DNA of 64,000 nt, from contig JAVHKY010000038.1 in assembly GCA_035079385.1 (NCBI GenBank), forward strand, positions 1,798,001 to 1,862,000, read 5' to 3'. Of this stretch, positions 22,016 to 35,059 are shown in pieces. The notes under the pieces are model-generated. The model saw only the letters and a program-made list of their open reading frames with translations. It was not told where the DNA came from and ran no database searches. The position numbers and the translations under genes are program-made. Position 1 is the stretch's first letter, and every line of letters begins with the position of its first letter. The DNA comes from Aspidiotus rigidus (taxonomy: Eukaryota > Arthropoda > Insecta > Hemiptera > Diaspididae).

Positions 22016-24594
22016 AATATTAGTCACAATCTTATAAGCAAATAGAAGGCTCAAAAACATTCTGATCTATCCAGTAGTATGAGTTCTGCTAAACAATTTT
22101 TATACGTATCGAAAATCTGACTAGTTTGAATTATGATTTCAGTTCAATAATGCGGCTCATCCTCAACTCCGAATATATCGTTCTCAATAAAATTTTACAG
22201 CGAAGAAACATTTTTTGGCTGAAATTTTTTCTTCTATGACTTCGATGTCTCGAAATACGAGGGGCTGAAACGAGCTACAAAAATGCTGGAATAGTTTTTC
22301 TGCGGGGAGGAATATTTATCCGACACGTAGCCCGACACTTTTCAAACAAAATCCTCTTTTGGCCCCCAGAGAGTGTCTTAATTCATTCATCATTTATCGA
22401 CCACGCCATTATCCGATTTCCAAAATTCAAATCTTGGTAATACCTATGATCATTGTTTAGTATGAAAAGCGTATTCTTCGTTATCCAAAGCACTGTCCTA
22501 TAAGGACGCATTTTTACTCTAGAATATTCGAATGCACATGATCACGGTCGTAAACTTCAGTGACGATTAGGTGGCAATGCGGAGAACTGAGGGCAAGAAC
22601 GAAATACGATATCGTAGCCGTCGTCCTGTCTTAAGAAAACCATAATATTAAATGCGTGTATACACAAACACGATAGATAATGATAATAACAGGGGGAAAA
22701 AAAATCTCACACGAAAATTAAATGTTTCGATTCCACCCTCGATCCGGGACTGCGATTAAATTCCTTCGGTATGGGCGCCAATTTAAGAAACCCTACGTCG
22801 TTAGTCTATACTCGTGACAAGTATCATCTAGTACTTCAATATAGCCGATGTAACACCATGTGGAACTGAAAAACAGCTGCCGTTGCGGCATAGAAGAGTA
22901 AACCATTCTGTTCTACTTTTTTTCTTCTTCTTCTTCTCCACTACCTCCTCTCTTCTCTACGTATTATTATGCCACATAGCCGTACCAGGTGATTTCGTTT
23001 CCGACGCAATTTTCAACTCTCGTTGACGTATATACTATACAGTACTCCATTCAGTATCCCACCGTATTGCGGGATTACGAGGCGCGTTAACGCGGAAATT
23101 TACAAGTTTAAAAGTCGCGGTATTTATTCGGAGTCATTTTCTACAGTACGAGACTACTACATCGCATTCAAATAAAGCGGAATGCCTATTTCGAAAACGC
23201 ATTTTAAGTAAAAACACAGTCACCGCAGGTACTAGTGTATAAGGAAGTGCACTAGAGAGGACAGGGTGAGGAAGGGTAGGGAGATTTTATTTTATTGCTC
23301 GATGGGAAGTAGGAAGTAAATACTGTATATCGCACAGCATTATTATACGGTGTACGCGCTCACCGGAGGACGATAAAAAAATTTTCCATTTCGTCCAGGA
23401 ATTCTCAAAAGTACAACAGAAAAAGTAAGTTTCGACGGCACGAGTGTGTGTTGTACCGGCTTTAGTATATTTCCCCCTTTTTCTTCTTCGTATACGGGTC
23501 GTAAATTTTGATCCTATTTTGAGAACGAGAAGTAGGGAGAGGGGAAAAAAAGTCCAGTCTTGTACTTCACACGTATTGTGTATGAGTGAGTTGTTTGCAA
23601 GTTGGCGAAGAGGAGAATCGAGACCAGGTTAAATGAAAGCGCACCAACGGCCAAGAAATAACGACTTCTAAATCATTTTACTGCAAGTTGACTTTTCGAT
23701 GGATTTACGTTGAAGACACACACGATAAGTCAGATAAAGTATACAGACAAGTACCGTATTTCAACGCATATGGCAAGTGAGGTGAAAGAAAACGAACACG
23801 AATCAATTAACTGGCGGTGGCGCTTCGATATGCGATGTGTCGAGACCGAACGAGAAATATGTCACTTTATAAATATTGAAGGGAAAAATAAACAGGTAGA
23901 CGAGGGAGAAAAAAAGTAGGTACGTAACAGTTTGCCGGACGCGAAGTGAGTGGATGTTACAACGAAGAGCTTTTCGTTTCTTCGTGATATTTTGACGCAA
24001 CCGAGCAAGGATAAAGCTGACTTCGTTTAAAGTGTATACATCGACGACAGAGAAAAGGACAGAGAATCCCTCGAGGACATATTTTATTACAGCAGACTCT
24101 TATATAAAGTACTCTTTGATGAGTTCGGAATCTGTAAACGTATTGCTCGGTCGCGATTTGTTAATGGTAGAAAAATAAAGTTGGAGAATTATATCGCTCT
24201 TCTGTCTTCGAACAATTTCTATGATTAGTTTTCGAGAAATTTACTGGGTGTCGCAGGTAGCCCCTATGGAAAGAGTTTGGATCAACGCAACGCCAAATCG
24301 ATGAGAAACTAGAGCTCTAAATACTAGATCTTCAACACGAAATTCTTTTTTGACCCAATAACATTAGAAGGAGATGAAAAAAAGATTTTCAACGAGCAAA
24401 CAATGCAGATCATGTTCCTCTTCTCTTTTAGTGCAGTGAACCACAGAACATCGAGAGTCTTAACTAACTAGTTGACGAGGTTACTGTCGTCACTTCAATC
24501 TCCATTAAATACTAATCGTACAAAATGTAGTACATAGTTGGTGTAAGGAAGTACCTGCATAGTCTACTGTATGCCAGACTGAGTGGCTAGAAAT
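22016..24594. other. Unrecognised AT-rich stretch
   Basis: Unique-looking DNA with CpG present. A CTT run lies near 22920-22938. Short frames (23444-23632 and 23710-23919 plus, 23803-24000 minus) have no motifs. Confidence 0.4.
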
Positions 24595-24700
24595 GAATAT
24601 ATGAATAAATAAATAAATAAATGAGTGAATAAGTGAATAAATGAATAATTAACAATTTAATAAAATAAGTTGATATATAAATAAATGAAAGGAATAAAAG
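24595..24700. repeat. AAATG/AAATA simple repeat
   Basis: Imperfect 'gaataaataaataaatg' repeats, read directly. Confidence 0.75.
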
Positions 24701-24825
24701 CAAAATTTTTCCAAAGCGGGGGACGGCAAATTTTCAAAAAAAAAAACGAGGATAAGACCCCAGTTTAAATTTTCCCACTCCCTCAAGGGGAAACTTAGAA
24801 AGAATTAGGGGTAACATTCAGCAAA

Positions 24826-24962
24826 CATAAAACATGTGAGAAAAATTGATGCCATTGTAGAACTGCAATGGTACCGGGAACCAACTGTCCCGAGAATTTT
24901 TCCAAGTCCCCCTCCCATTTTATGACGCTTAGAGGCTGAAGTTTTTCCAAGTCCCAAAAATG
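24826..24962. mobile_element. E2-type element end
   Basis: 'gagaaaaattgatg' followed by a hairpin GCCATTG-tagaact-GCAATGGT variant (about 24849-24872), then 'ccgggaaccaactgtcccg' and 45-bp-unit relics ('ttttccaagtccccctccc'). It matches the left end at 20806-20950 and 51591-51725. Only one end is visible; the 26-bp satellite begins next to it. Confidence 0.55.
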
Positions 24963-27900
24963 ATAAACAAAGCTGAACTGTATATTTGCCAAACTACATA
25001 TTCTGTACGCAAGGCTGAACCACATACTCCACAAGCAATGCTGAACCACATATTCCATTAGCAATACTGAACCACATATTCTATAGGCAATGCTGAACCA
25101 CATCCTACATGACCAATGCTGAACCACATATTCCATAAGCAATGTTGAACCACATATTCCATAAGCAAGCTGAACCACACACTCCATAGGCAATGCTGAA
25201 CCACATATTAGATAAGCAATGCCAAACCACATATTGTGTAAGCAATGCTGAACCACGTATTGTGTAAGCAATGCTGAACCACGTATTGTGTAAGCAATGC
25301 TGAACCACGTATTCCATAAGCAATACTGAACCACATATTCTGTGAGCAATGCTGAACCACATATTCTGTAAGCAATGCTGAACCACATATTCCATAAGCA
25401 ATGTTGAACCACATATTCCATAAGCAATGCTGAACCACATATTTGATAAGCAATGCCAAACCACATATTGTGTAAGCAATGCTGAACCACATATTCTGTA
25501 AGCAATGCTGAACCAAATATTCCATAGGCAATGCTGAACCACATATTACATAAGCAATGCCAAACCAAATACTGTGTAAGCAATGCTGAACCATACATTC
25601 TGTTAGCAATGTTGAACCACATATTCCATAAAGCAACGCTGAACCACATATTCTGTAAGCAATGTTGAACCAAATATTTTGTAAGCAATGCTGAACAACA
25701 TTTTCCATAGGCAATGTTGAACCACATATTACTTAAGCAATGCCAAACCAAATATTGTGTAAGCAATGCTGAACCACATATTCCATAAGCAATGTTGAAC
25801 CACATATTCCATAAGCAATGCTCAACCACATATTCCATAGGTAATACTGAACCACATATTACATAAGCAATGCCAAACCACATATTCCATTAGCAATACT
25901 GAACCACATATTCTATAGGCAATGCTGAACCACATACTACATGACCAATGCTGAACCACATATTCCATAAGCAATGTTGAACCACATATTCCATAAGCAA
26001 GCTGAACCACACACTCCATAGGCAATGCTGAACCACATATTAGATAAGCAATGCCAAACCACATATTGTGTAAGCAATGCTGAACCACGTATTGTGTAAG
26101 CAATGCTGAACCACGTATTCCATAAGCAATACTGAAACACATATTCTGTGAGCAATGCTGAACCACATATTCTGTAAGCAATGCTGAACCACATATTCCA
26201 TAAGCAATGTTGAACCACATATTCCATAAGCAATGCTGAACCACATATTTGATAAGCAATGCCAAACCACATATTGTGTAAGCAATGCTGAACCACATAT
26301 TCTGTAAGCAATGCTGAACCAAATATTCCATAGGCAATGCTGAACCACATATTACATAAGCAATGCTGAACAACATTTTCCATAGGCAATGTTGAACCAC
26401 ATATTACTTAAGCAATGCCAAACCAAATATTGTGTAAGCAATGCTGAACCACATATTCCATAAGCAATGCTCAACCACATATTCCATAGGTAATACTGAA
26501 CCACATATTACATAAGCAATGCCAAACCACATATTCCATTAGCAATACTGAACCACATATTCTATAGGCAATGCTGAACCACATACTACATGACCAATGC
26601 TGAACCACATATTCCATACGCAATGTTGAACCACATATTCCATAAGCAAGCTGAACCACACACTCCAGAGGCAATGCTGAACCACATATTAGATAAGCAA
26701 TGCCAAACCACATATTGTGTAAGCAATGCTGAACCACGTATTGTGTAAGCAATGCTGAACCACGTATTCCATAAGCAATACTGAAACACATATTCTGTGA
26801 GCAATGCTGAACCACATATTCTGTAAGCAATGCTGAACCACATATTCCATAAGCAATGTTGAACCACATATTCCATAAGCAATGCTGAACCACATATTTG
26901 ATAAGCAATGCCAAACCACATATTGTGTAAGCAATGCTGAACCACATATTCTGTAAGCAATGCTGAACCAAATATTCCATAGGCAATGCTGAACCACATA
27001 TTACATAAGCAATGCTGAACAACATTTTCCATAGGCAATGTTGAACCACATATTACTTAAGCAATGCCAAACCAAATATTGTGTAAGCAATGCTGAACCA
27101 CATATTCCATAAGCAATGTTGAACCACATATTCCATAAGCAATGCTCAACCACATATTCCATAGGTAATACTGAACCACACATTACATAAGCAATGCCAA
27201 ACCACATATTCCATAAACAATGCTGAACCACATATTCTGTAAGCAATGCTGAACCATATATTCCATAAGCAATGCTGAACCACATATTTTATAGGCAATG
27301 CTGAACCACATACTACATGACCAATGCTGAACCACATATTCCATACGCAATGTTGAACCACATATTGTGTAAGCAATGCTGAACTAAATATTCTATAAAG
27401 CAATTCTGGACCACATATTCCATAAGCAATGCTGAACCACATATTCTATAGGCAAAGCTGAACCATGTATTCCATAAGGAATGCTGAACCACATATTCCA
27501 TAAGCAAGACCGATCCACATATTGTGTAAGCAATGCTGAACCACATATTCCACAAGCAATGTTGAACCACATATCCCATGAGCAATGCTGAACCACATAT
27601 TCAATAGGCAATGCTGAATGACATATTCCATAAAGCCAGCAATGCTGAACCACATATTCAATAGGCAATGCTGAACTACATATTCCATAAAGCAAGCAAT
27701 GCTGAACCACATATTCTATAGGCAATGCTGAACCACATATTCCATAAGCAATGTTGAACCACATAATCCATAAGCAATGCTGAACCACATATTCTGTAAG
27801 TAATGCTGAACCACATATTCTATAATGCTGAACCACGTATTCCATAAGCAATACCAATCTACATATTGTGTAACCAATGCTGAACCACATATTCCATAAG

Positions 27901-28310
27901 CATGTTGAACCAAATATTGGTTCTATAAGCAATGCTGAACCACATATTCCATAGGCAATGTTGAACCAAATATTGGTTCCATAAGCAATGCTGAACCACA
28001 TATTCCATAGGCAATGCTGAACCATGTATAACATAAGCAATGCTGAATCATATGTTTGGACCACATATTCCATAAGCAATTCTGAAACACATATTTGGTG
28101 AACCACATATTTTGTAAGCAATGCTGGACCATATATTTGATGAACCACATATTCTGTAAGCAATGCTGAACCACATATTCTGTAAGTAATGCTGAGCCAC
28201 ATATTTCATAAGCAATGCTGAACCACATATTCTATAAGCAAAGCTGAACCATATATTTGGTTCAGTATCGCTTACAGAATATTTGGTTCAGCATTGGTTA
28301 CAGGATATGA
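24963..28310. repeat. 26-bp satellite array with higher-order repeats
   Basis: More than 120 tandem units of about 26 bp: 'gcaatgctgaaccacatatt' followed by six more variable bases (ccataa, ctgtaa, gtgtaa, acataa and others). Variant order repeats at larger scale: 26040-26400 and 26689-27049 have the same variant order at a 649-bp offset (25 units less one base), and 25105-25542 resembles 25911-26348 at an 806-bp offset (31 units). The minus strand has no stop in any frame of the common unit, so long overlapping frames (up to 362 codons, 24795-25883) exist with a repeating YGICGSALLMEYVVQHCLW-like sequence. As the unit is not a multiple of three and all frames are open, this is a by-product of the repeat, not evidence for a protein. 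Confidence 0.95.
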
Positions 28311-28725
28311 GGAGTTATCTGTCAAAGGGGCACCCGTGAGCAATAGTTGGTCTTCAAAATACGTTTTTGGAGTTTCATGTCCAGATTACTCATTCCACAT
28401 TCATTTTATCAAAAAATCTATAATGGCAGAAAATATTTTGGGTATTTTCATCTTGACAGATCACTAATTATTTTTCAAATTGATCGACAAATGAATCTGG
28501 GACAATTCCATAAAGATGCGTACCTTGGGTGCTCTTTTACTTGGAGATGAGTTTGAGTGTACATGAGCGTACACGTAATTTTTTGTTTTTTCAAAATTTT
28601 GTCTATTGATAGGAAATGGTTCAGAGAATTCAAAAATGTGGATATCCGCAAAAAGGGCATCCCTTTGACGGGTGCCTTTTGACAGATAACTTCTCATATT
28701 ATGTGGTTGAGCGAATGTAATACAG
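28245..28725. repeat. Satellite edge with orientation switch and flanking inverted repeats
   Basis: At about 28245-28262 the satellite passes through a palindrome ('gaaccatatatttggttc') and continues as two inverted units to 28310. 'gaggagttatctgtcaaagg' with 'gcacccgtg' (28308-28339) is repeated inverted at about 28658-28698. 'atacagttcagctttgtt' (28719-28736) is the inverted form of 'aacaaagctgaactgtat' at the far left edge of the satellite (24966-24983). The sequence between (28340-28657) has no recognised content. Confidence 0.65.
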
Positions 28726-29404
28726 TTCAGCTTTGTTAACTGTATTAATGGTTTGCCAAATAAGTGGTTCAACATTGAAACTTCTCTTTTCCAACAAGAT
28801 TTTATCAATTTTCCCACGAATGGTGATTGTTTAAGGGTGTATTTGTGATGCAAGGAGAGACAGAGTGGTCGAGCTGGAAATTGATGAGAACCGAGCAGGA
28901 GAGAAAGTCTTAAACGGACGACAATGTTTGATTTTTTTGAACCGGCATTTCATTTACATTTTTTGTGTTGCAGGTTCAAGAATCTCATTCGTTTTGCTCG
29001 GTTGCCCCCAAACTTGGTCTAGTGTAAGTCTTGCATGCTGTATGTTAAGCTATTTAACTCGCTCCGCCCGTTCGTCTTGTCATTTTTCTCCGGGGCAGGA
29101 GGGGAGTGGTGTACAGGTGTGTTTGCAGATTTCTGAATCACCCAGGGTGTTTTCCTAGAAAATATTCAAAGCCCACTAATTTGTGGGAGGAGGGAAGTGG
29201 AGGGTGCACTCACAGATTTTCAAATTGGGGTGAGGTGAAATTATAGACGTGAAGATATCAAATTTTTCCAAGTTCCTTTCCAATAAATTTCCTTTCAAGC
29301 CTCTTTACTGTCTGTTTTACATCATGAAAATCGAAATTTTTTCTAGTCCCTCTTGTATCATACATGGCTCGAAAGTCAAAATTTTCCAAGTCCAAATCCT
29401 TTAT
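28726..29404. other. Unrecognised stretch with repeat relics
   Basis: A 97-codon frame at 28865-29158 has no motif. A relic of the GC-rich cassette ('agatttctgaatcacccagg') occurs near 29127. 45-bp-unit relics ('tttttccaagttcc', 'ttttccaagtcc') lie at 29260-29395. Confidence 0.4.
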
Positions 29405-29545
29405 TACGTCGCCTTTATCCACTACCGAAAATTATTTTGTCTGTAACCGATAGCGGGCGAGTAACTATAGAAAAAGACATTTAAGATTACAAGTATCTTT
29501 ATTTATTTGATTCCGCCAGAACATTTCACATTTATTCTCATAATT
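29405..29545. repeat. Diverged copy of the 19781/21608 inverted-repeat family
   Basis: 'aaaattattttgtct', a 'tagcgggcgagtaact' variant, 'agacatttaagatta' and 'gattccgccagaacat' follow the same order as in the 330-bp arms. Single copy, no partner seen nearby. Confidence 0.5.
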
Positions 29546-32500
29546 TGTTACTAGTTTCCTCCTTACAAAAACAATCTAACAACTTGGTAGCTACTATTAA
29601 AGTTTGGGACCAGGATCGATCACACCCCCTTACAGAACAGGCTTTGGACCCTAGATCGAGAAATGATTTCACACAGAAGCCTTAAAAACGGAAAACCGAA
29701 ATCTTGTATCCAAGTCTGTGGTCTCGAGGCTTCTGAATCCTCTCCTAGCGAGTATATCAAGTTGAAGAGATCGCGGAGTAAAAGAAGAACAATTTGTTTT
29801 AAGATTTTCGTATCCATCAACAACGAGCACATTCCGAGTCCAGTTTAATGCGGTGAAAATAACATACCGTACCTATCGTGCGTTTTGAACTTACGTAGTG
29901 ACTTAACGTAATAAGAATGTTCTTCGCAAAATAAAAATGGGAACGCTGTATCGTTGACTCCTCGCAGCGTGAACAGAAATTTCCACCATCGTATAGAATT
30001 GTGTTATTTTTTCGTCGTTCAATTTGGTTCAACCATACGCGGAAATGATGAGGATAGCAGAACGTGTCTCAACTCTGACGGTGACACTTTCGATTACGAG
30101 TCTCTCCTCTGTTGTCTAAGTGAAGAGGTTACGTTATTGGGAATAACCGTCTCGACGATAATGATTTCGGAAGCAGAAAAAATAATTGTGAGCTGTTAAA
30201 TCTACCAAAAAAAAAGAAAATGAAAAATAAAAAACTATTATCCGTCACACGAAAACCTTGACCTTAATACATAACTATACAAATACGACAGAATACAGAA
30301 TTTGATAAATTAGGTGATTGTAAATGAACAAATGAATGAAAGAAAAAAACTGAATGATACGAGGAGGGCAAGGAACCGTAGGGAACAAAGAAAATTGTTT
30401 ATGGCTCATTAAAACGCGTGACATCGAATAATAGCATCTAATCATTTATGTATATAAAATATAGATTCGATGCAACAACTATTCTTGCTATCGGAAGTAT
30501 CCTGACGATGATTTTTGGTCTCCTTTGTCCTTTTATTAAAGCTATAAGGCGTGGAATAAGTAGGTAGGTATTTTTCTTCTTTTCGTTCCAGAAATTTCAC
30601 GTTAATGAGTTGCTGTATTATTCATTTTTAAAATTTGTTTGTGTAGTGTCGAGAAGAAAGTAGGTCATGAGAGTTGGCGCATTTCGAGTGAAATTTTTTT
30701 TTCCCTTGGTTTTTGAATCGTATAATTAGTGCAGAAATATAACTGAATGTTGTATCGCAGTGCCTGAAAAGTTATTCCTGAATAACACAAATACGTAAAT
30801 TTCAAATCGATAGCAGGTTGAGAAGTTCTCAACACGTAAGAGGACAGACAAACTTTCGGTTTCATGTATTTAGATTTGCAAGTTGAATGATAGTTATATT
30901 GCATAATCCGATCCACCCTCGATTACGACTCACCCATTTACGGTCTCGCTCCCCCCCCTCTCATTTAAAACTACTCGACACTCTCCAAAATTCCGCACTC
31001 GACATAGCTACTGGAGCATTCTGAACCAGTCCCGCTGGAAGCCTCGGTGCAGACACTGGCCTCCCCCCCCCCACTTCATTATCGACGCCTCAAACTAACA
31101 ACCAACTTCCTCACAACTATCCTACCATATCCTGAAGGCCCCATCTGCTCCACCCTCACCATAACCAAAACTCCATGACTAGCCTACTTTCCAATCTCGA
31201 ACTCCAATTAGCACGTCCCTTCAGGTGCCATTGTCTTAACCACATCGCCCCCTCAACCTCTCCTTGGCTCTTTATTCTACCCAAAATGTGTTCCAAAAAC
31301 ACATCAAATTTTGATTAGAACAAAACTCATCTTAGTAGAAAAGACGTACACAATTTTAAGAAAGAGAATGTGGTTCCTACGAGGGGATCCGATGGAAAAA
31401 ATTGCACCCAAGCCTAATTCGTTCTATATACATTCTAGATTAGGAATTAGCCATCAAAATGCTCTTAACATGCCGATAACGCGGATTTCGACTATACTAC
31501 TAACAATACAATCTTTCTTCGATTGTCCTGTATTTTCGGTAATGTAGCACCTCTGAGTCATTCGAACAACCTTGACTATAATTTTATTGCGAGTTGTGCG
31601 CAACATTTCTAAGTGAAATATTACCATGCAGGAACAAGTTCGCTAGTCCGCTGTACTTTACGGGTTCGCGCAACGATAAGATGTGCATCATGGATGTCTG
31701 TACCCTCTATCCTCGTGTCTCGTCGGAACGTTCGCTATATAATTTAGCAACGCTATATATAGGTGAAAAAGCGAATTTGAAATTAAAATTATAATAAGAT
31801 TATTGGTTTCATTTTCTTCCACCGCCGTCGACCATCGCCGCCTTACCATCAAAGAAATTTTCGCTCTGGCCGCACGAAAACAGCTTTAAGAATGGTGCGC
31901 GGCATTCGACCGACGTATTCTACTGTACCGGATGCTTTATGGAGATAGAGTCAAAATAATTTTAAAATGAGCTTGAAATTTGAATAAAAATTTTGCTCAG
32001 GAATTCGACGAAGAATGAAGAAATCAGGATACGATTCAACTTGCGCGGTGGACGAATGGGGCAGAGGAAAAAAAAAAAACACTATAATTTCTAATGTTCG
32101 GTGTATACAAGGTTATGTTTTTCTCGAGTTCCGCACATACCGCGTCTGCACCGGATACCGAACAAAGAGAATAATTAAATTCCAAATCGAATATATACGC
32201 AGAGTATATATTCTAGGATATCGTTGGAATATTCAAGAATCCGAGAATAGGAAAGGGAGAAAAAAAGAGTCATTCTATAGTTTTGATGATGCGTGTTCCT
32301 ACGGTATGGACGATATAAACTGCACAATATTACACTCCTAGTCTACTAATTGTAACGCGATGGTCTCGTATTGTAGAAAATAATGGCAGGAGATACGATA
32401 CAGATATTGTGTAGACTCTGCAAGTTGTAGGAAGACAGCAACGTGCACTAGAATTTTATATTTGATTTGATTATCATTGATAAACGTGGACGGTTCGCTG

Positions 32501-33654
32501 ATCGGTGGCAATACAACTGCGACATCGTGTTGTTATTTATTTTTTTATATCTTTTCTGTAAACGTAATACCAATAAAAATGAAGTCAAATTTCTACAACC
32601 GTACTATAATAATAATAATAATAATGGTACACGACGATTCCAAAATGGAAAACAATTTTTATGTCTTTTTCTCTCTTCTTCATTCTTTTACACCCCTTTC
32701 ACCCATTTATGTTGGACAAACGTAACGCAAATATTAAAAATTAATGACACCCAATTTAATTCAGTACTACTGACGTCGAACGTATTATTCCATCAGAAAC
32801 CTTCGACAACTTCGTCACCAGAATATTAAAATTACTTTGAAAAAAAAATAATAATAATAAACCCTTGTTTCTTATTATTGGTTATTTTACAAAAAAAAAA
32901 AAAGTCGGACAAAATGAGTTTTGGCTAAACAAATATGAAGTAAGGGCGTAGAAACCGCGTAAACGTTGTAAAAAGTGATTAAAAATGAAGGGAAAAAGTA
33001 GTGGTTCAGTACCTCGTTATGGAATATAGGGAGGAAAAGTAAAATCGGCACGTGTAGGTTCAACGCGATTATTGAGGAAATCGCTGTTTTTGTCAGCGAG
33101 AACTAGAGAGCGAAGAAAGATGTAAAATGATGTAAGGAAGAGTTTATTTGCGAGATCTTTGTTGAGTCATTGTTTTCATTAGAATCTCAGGTCATCAACC
33201 ATATAGGCCGAGCATGTACTATAAAGCGATTTCCGGATGATGTTATAACAGACCCGTTAGTATCATGAGGCCTCCTGGCCAAAAATACAACTTTAGTAAA
33301 AAAACAGTGACACAGCACACAAGCTAAAATGTCACCTTACGTGCTTACTACCTATAATTCAACAAAATAATATCGATTTTATCAATCATATTGAATCGAT
33401 TCTACCAATGTACATCAATTTAGGTGAGTCTACAGTCGGTCATTATGATGTCATATTAACATCTCCCACCACTAGTATTTCATGGCTTAGTACAGCGTAA
33501 TATTTTGTACGTCCAGCTAACTAGCTGACGGGCTCACTCTTAGCCAGTATAGTACTGTAATACATATTTTGAGTTCACTACATTTCAAGTACTCATTCTT
33601 GCCTTAATATAATAAGCTAACTATTCTAGATCAAATCAAGGACTCCTCGCATTT
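29546..33654. other. Unrecognised AT-rich stretch
   Basis: Unique-looking DNA, mostly without repeats. About 30930-31300 is C-rich and G-poor on the plus strand. Frames of 60-120 codons (for example 32015-32341 and 32467-32829 plus, 28464-28853 minus just upstream) lack motifs; 32467-32829 includes a run of Asn from an AAT repeat near 32606-32626, typical of non-coding DNA. Confidence 0.4.
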
Positions 33655-34978
33655 TTTTTTTCTTTTTCAACAAGGAACCTATGTGTATTTAATGGGTATT
33701 TCTTTGAAAAATTTGCCATACGCCGTGTGGTGTCCGGCAAAAATTAACCTACCCTAATAAAGATTCAGACTTAGAAAAATTTGGACTTCTTAGAGGATTT
33801 GGGAAAATTTCGACTACCAGTTTGAGAGGGAGACACAAGAGCGTAACAGTAACAAATTTTTTCTTTTATTCCAAAGTCTCAGAAGGTTCAAGTCGAAGTA
33901 ATAAAAGCAAAAATTTTTTTTATATAAAATAATGTCAAAAACTGAATAAGCGTCCGAAAAAAATTGAAAATTAAAAAAAATAAAATTATTTCTTTACCTA
34001 TTTTTTGCATTTTTTATTTTTGCATTTTTTAATTTTTAATGTTCATTTTTTTATTTTTTTATTTCAATTTTTTTAATTTTTAATGTCAATTTTTTTATTT
34101 CCATTTTTTTATTTTTATTATTTTTATTTTTATTTTTATTTTTTTTAATTTCATTTTTTTTATTTTCATTTTTTTTTAATTTTTTTTATTTTCTTTAGTT
34201 TTATTTTTTTTATTTTTATTTTTTTATTTTCATTTTTTTATTTTTATTTATTTTATTTTTTTTATTTTCTTTAGTTTTATTTTTTTTTATTTTTTTTATT
34301 TTTATTTTCTTTAGTTTTATTTTTTTTATTTTTATTTTTTTCTATTTTTAATTTTATTTTTATATTTGTGATGCGCTCTGCGATATTGGGTATTAAGTCG
34401 GAAAAGTGAGTCGACTTGGAAATGGTCTTAAAATGTTCCTCTGAGTCAGAAAAACATTTTAAGACCATTTCCAAGTCGACTCACTTTTCCGACTTAATAC
34501 CCAATGTCGCAGAGCGCATCACATTTCTTTAATTTTTTTTTTGATTTTTGATTTTTAATTTTTTTTGGACGTTTATTTAATTTTTGACCTTATTTTATTG
34601 TCAAACCTTATCCTTCATTATACTAAGCCTAATATACCATACTAGGTCTATAATACGTAGCATAAAAAATTTCGAACTCCAGCCTTCATTATTCTGGGCC
34701 TATATACTATACCAGGCCTATAATGACTAGCCCAAAAAATTTTGAATTTTAGCCTTCGTTATACTAGGCTTAACTAGTCCTAATGTACAGTATCTACACT
34801 AAACTAGCCTGAAACAACTCTTATCATATATAGCTCGGAGGAAGAAATTTTTCCAAGTTCCCCTCCCATCATATGTAGCCCACAGGTAAACATTTTTCCA
34901 AGTCCCACGTTTTGCCTCCCGGCGGCCGGCGTCCTTCATTTTTCTTCAAAATATCCTCCGATAAATCAGGTTCCTGTT
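33655..34978. mobile_element. E3-type element with nested fold-backs
   Basis: Left end 'caacaaggaacctatgtg', then 'gaaaaatttgccatacgccg' and 'gtccggc' (33668-33747). Inverted right end 'gccggcgtccttcatttttc', then 'aaatcaggttcctgtt' (about 34926-34976). The interior carries 45-bp-unit relics at both sides, TACTAGGCCT-type repeats (34610-34800), a long T-rich (ATTTTT) tract (about 33975-34365) and the hairpin at 34367-34523. Confidence 0.5.
34367..34523. repeat. Near-perfect hairpin, 71-bp arms
   Basis: Arms 34367-34437 and 34453-34523 are inverted copies with one mismatch seen (gcgatatt against the complement of aatgtcgc) and a 15-base loop. It is flanked by T-rich DNA on both sides. The minus-strand frame that starts inside it is an artefact. 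Confidence 0.95.
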
Positions 34979-35005
34979 AAAATTGAAAATTAAAAAAAAA
35001 ATAAA

Positions 35006-35059
35006 TGACGGAGTATACTCAAAAGAGTAAAGAAATACTCTTTTGAGTACACTCCGTCA
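35006..35059. repeat. Hairpin, 24-bp arms, 6-base loop
   Basis: Arms 35006-35029 and 35036-35059 ('tgacggagtatactcaaaag', then 'agta', against its complement; one mismatch at tatact/agtaca). It lies in A-rich DNA inside the 33818-35377 element. Confidence 0.9.

Noticed and set aside
24795..25883. 362-codon minus-strand frame with Cys/Trp-rich repeats
   Set aside because: It lies entirely in the 26-bp satellite apart from its last part; all three minus frames are open and the unit is not a multiple of three, so it is not selected as coding.
24963..28310. CRISPR-like array
   Set aside because: Regular short repeats, but no unique spacers of constant length; it is a head-to-tail satellite in eukaryotic DNA.
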